This document shows positions 7,036-7,984 of a stretch of 7,984 nt of DNA, in pieces. This stretch comes from an uncultured bacterium (lineage in GTDB: Bacteria; Planctomycetota; DG-23; SLPQ01). Within the stretch, counting starts at the first letter, position 1. Every line of letters starts with the position of its first letter. The stretch is taken from contig CALMGO010000081.1 in NCBI GenBank assembly GCA_937863625.1, positions 1-7,984 on the forward strand, read 5' to 3'. The notes beneath the pieces were generated by a model, which was given only the letters and a program-made list of their open reading frames with translations, was not told the origin of the DNA and searched no databases. Position numbers and translations under genes: made by a program.

Positions 7036-7984
7036 TTAGAGGACCTCGCGCGCGGCTTTGGTGACCTTCTTAATAACCGCCGAAACCGCAGACGCATTGG
7101 ACAGCGGCTTCGTCCCGAAAAAGACCGTCCGAGACAGGATATCGAGCGACTTCGCGCACATGTCTTTTGTGTACTTCTTCCGGCAGTTCTTGTTTTCTTT
7201 CAGGTTGAAGGGGTCAAGCGCCGGATGATGCGCCCCCTTATGTCCGAGCACCTGGTCCCATTCCGTGTAGACATGACGCCCGGTCTTGGACGTGACAGTC
7301 CCGCCGACCTTCTTGGCGAATGCGTCCGCCTGCGCCGCGGTGGGCAGGGTAGACATCACGTTGCTTCCGCATTCCCAGTCGAGGCTGTTGGCACGTATCG
7401 GCGTAAGCCCGGTGTCGGCCGTCTCAGCCAGTATCCGTTTCTTCTGCGCTCTCATGGTCTTGATAAGTCCCGGCAGACGCCCGAGCTGTACGTTAAGCAC
7501 CGCTCCAGCGATTTCCGACGCTCTCGCGCCGTTGGCCGCGAAAGGTTCAAGGTATGGGTCCCGCCCGTCCCAGTAAAACCGGAAGCAGTCTATCATGATC
7601 GAGCCGCGCTCGTAAACTCTCTTGTCGTTGGTCGCGAACGCGCCTCCCTCGCCGGCGGTGATGTTCTTGTAATAGTTGAAACTATACGCTCCTGCGTGGC
7701 CGATGGTCCCGAGCATCCTGCCCTTGTACGCGCCGCCGACACCCTGGCATGCGTCTTCCACGACGAGGAGTTTGTGCTTCTTTGCGACCTTCATAATCGC
7801 GCTCATGTCGCAGGGAAGCCCCCACATATGGACGGGAATAACCGCCTTGGTACGCGTCCCTATCGCGGCCTCGCACGCCTTGGGGTCGATTGTTATCGTG
7901 TCGTCGATGTCGACTATTATCGGGATTGCGCCGGCCGCCAGCACCGAAACGGCTGTCGCCATATACGTGCACGCCGGCACGATG
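7036..7984 (-). CDS. DegT/DnrJ/EryC1/StrS-family PLP aminotransferase, N-terminus beyond the right edge
   Basis: This fold-type I PLP family usually transaminates keto-sugars, giving amino sugars for glycans or natural products. The frame is open to the right edge: the first visible residues I-V-PACTYMATA correspond to the family's VxVPxxTYxATA segment near residue 75-85, so roughly 75 to 85 residues are missing. Counting from the Val at 7980, visible landmarks are GAIPIIVDID, VIPVHMWGLPCDM, VVEDACQGVGG (Asp76 should contact the pyridine nitrogen) and SFNYYKNITAGEGG with the PLP lysine Lys105. The C-terminal part contains HVYTEWDQVL and GAHHPALDPF, resembling a subgroup I associate with Planctomycetes-like genomes rather than the best-studied antibiotic enzymes; this is recollection. 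A GTG at 7980 is an internal codon and not the real start. The stop at 7036-7038 lies 24 bases before the fucosidase-like gene, suggesting co-transcription. The actual sugar, or whether it is a sugar at all, is unknown. Confidence 0.88.
   Translation of the reverse strand, partial: IVPACTYMATAVSVLAAGAIPIIVDIDDTITIDPKACEAAIGTRTKAVIPVHMWGLPCDMSAIMKVAKKHKLLVVEDACQGVGGAYKGRMLGTIGHAGAYSFNYYKNITAGEGGAFATNDKRVYERGSIMIDCFRFYWDGRDPYLEPFAANGARASEIAGAVLNVQLGRLPGLIKTMRAQKKRILAETADTGLTPIRANSLDWECGSNVMSTLPTAAQADAFAKKVGGTVTSKTGRHVYTEWDQVLGHKGAHHPALDPFNLKENKNCRKKYTKDMCAKSLDILSRTVFFGTKPLSNASAVSAVIKKVTKAAREVL

Overview
This is a GC-rich, densely coded bacterial window with six protein genes and no RNA gene, mobile element or CRISPR array. 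No stretch over 300 bases lacks a gene. Small intracellular glycoside hydrolases, a uroporphyrinogen-decarboxylase-like (URO-D) protein that is not HemE, and a DegT/DnrJ/EryC1/StrS-family aminotransferase occur together. That mix recalls environmental Planctomycetota, Lentisphaerota, Verrucomicrobiota or related candidate phyla. The placement is an impression from family content and was not tested by any search.

Left part (1-2882, minus strand): an 889-residue single-module enzyme carries an adenylation domain, a carrier-protein domain and a thioesterase domain (A-T-TE). Its adenylation domain resembles the oxalyl-CoA synthetase (Pcs60/AAE3) branch of acyl-CoA synthetases more than a canonical NRPS A domain. 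Its thioesterase has Cys where the nucleophilic Ser normally sits. Fifty bases downstream begins an Sfp-type 4'-phosphopantetheinyl transferase, cut by the window edge after 54 codons. Together they look like a self-sufficient unit: the transferase primes the carrier domain, the adenylation domain loads an unknown acid, and the thioesterase releases or transfers it.

Middle (2883-3075): a divergent intergenic region with a plausible sigma70-type promoter in each direction.

Right part (3076-7984): a plus-strand GH36-type alpha-galactosidase-like gene converges on a three-gene minus-strand set. In transcription order that set is a DegT-family aminotransferase (N-terminus beyond the right edge), a GH29 alpha-L-fucosidase-like enzyme and the URO-D-family protein, with gaps of only 24 and 49 bases. 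The two convergent genes end in a small inverted repeat, one TAG stop codon in each arm. Neither hydrolase shows a signal peptide, so both probably act on intracellular galactosides and fucosides. The URO-D protein may be a methyl-transfer enzyme, and the aminotransferase may make or interconvert an amino sugar. Whether the A-T-TE unit belongs to the same pathway cannot be decided from this window.
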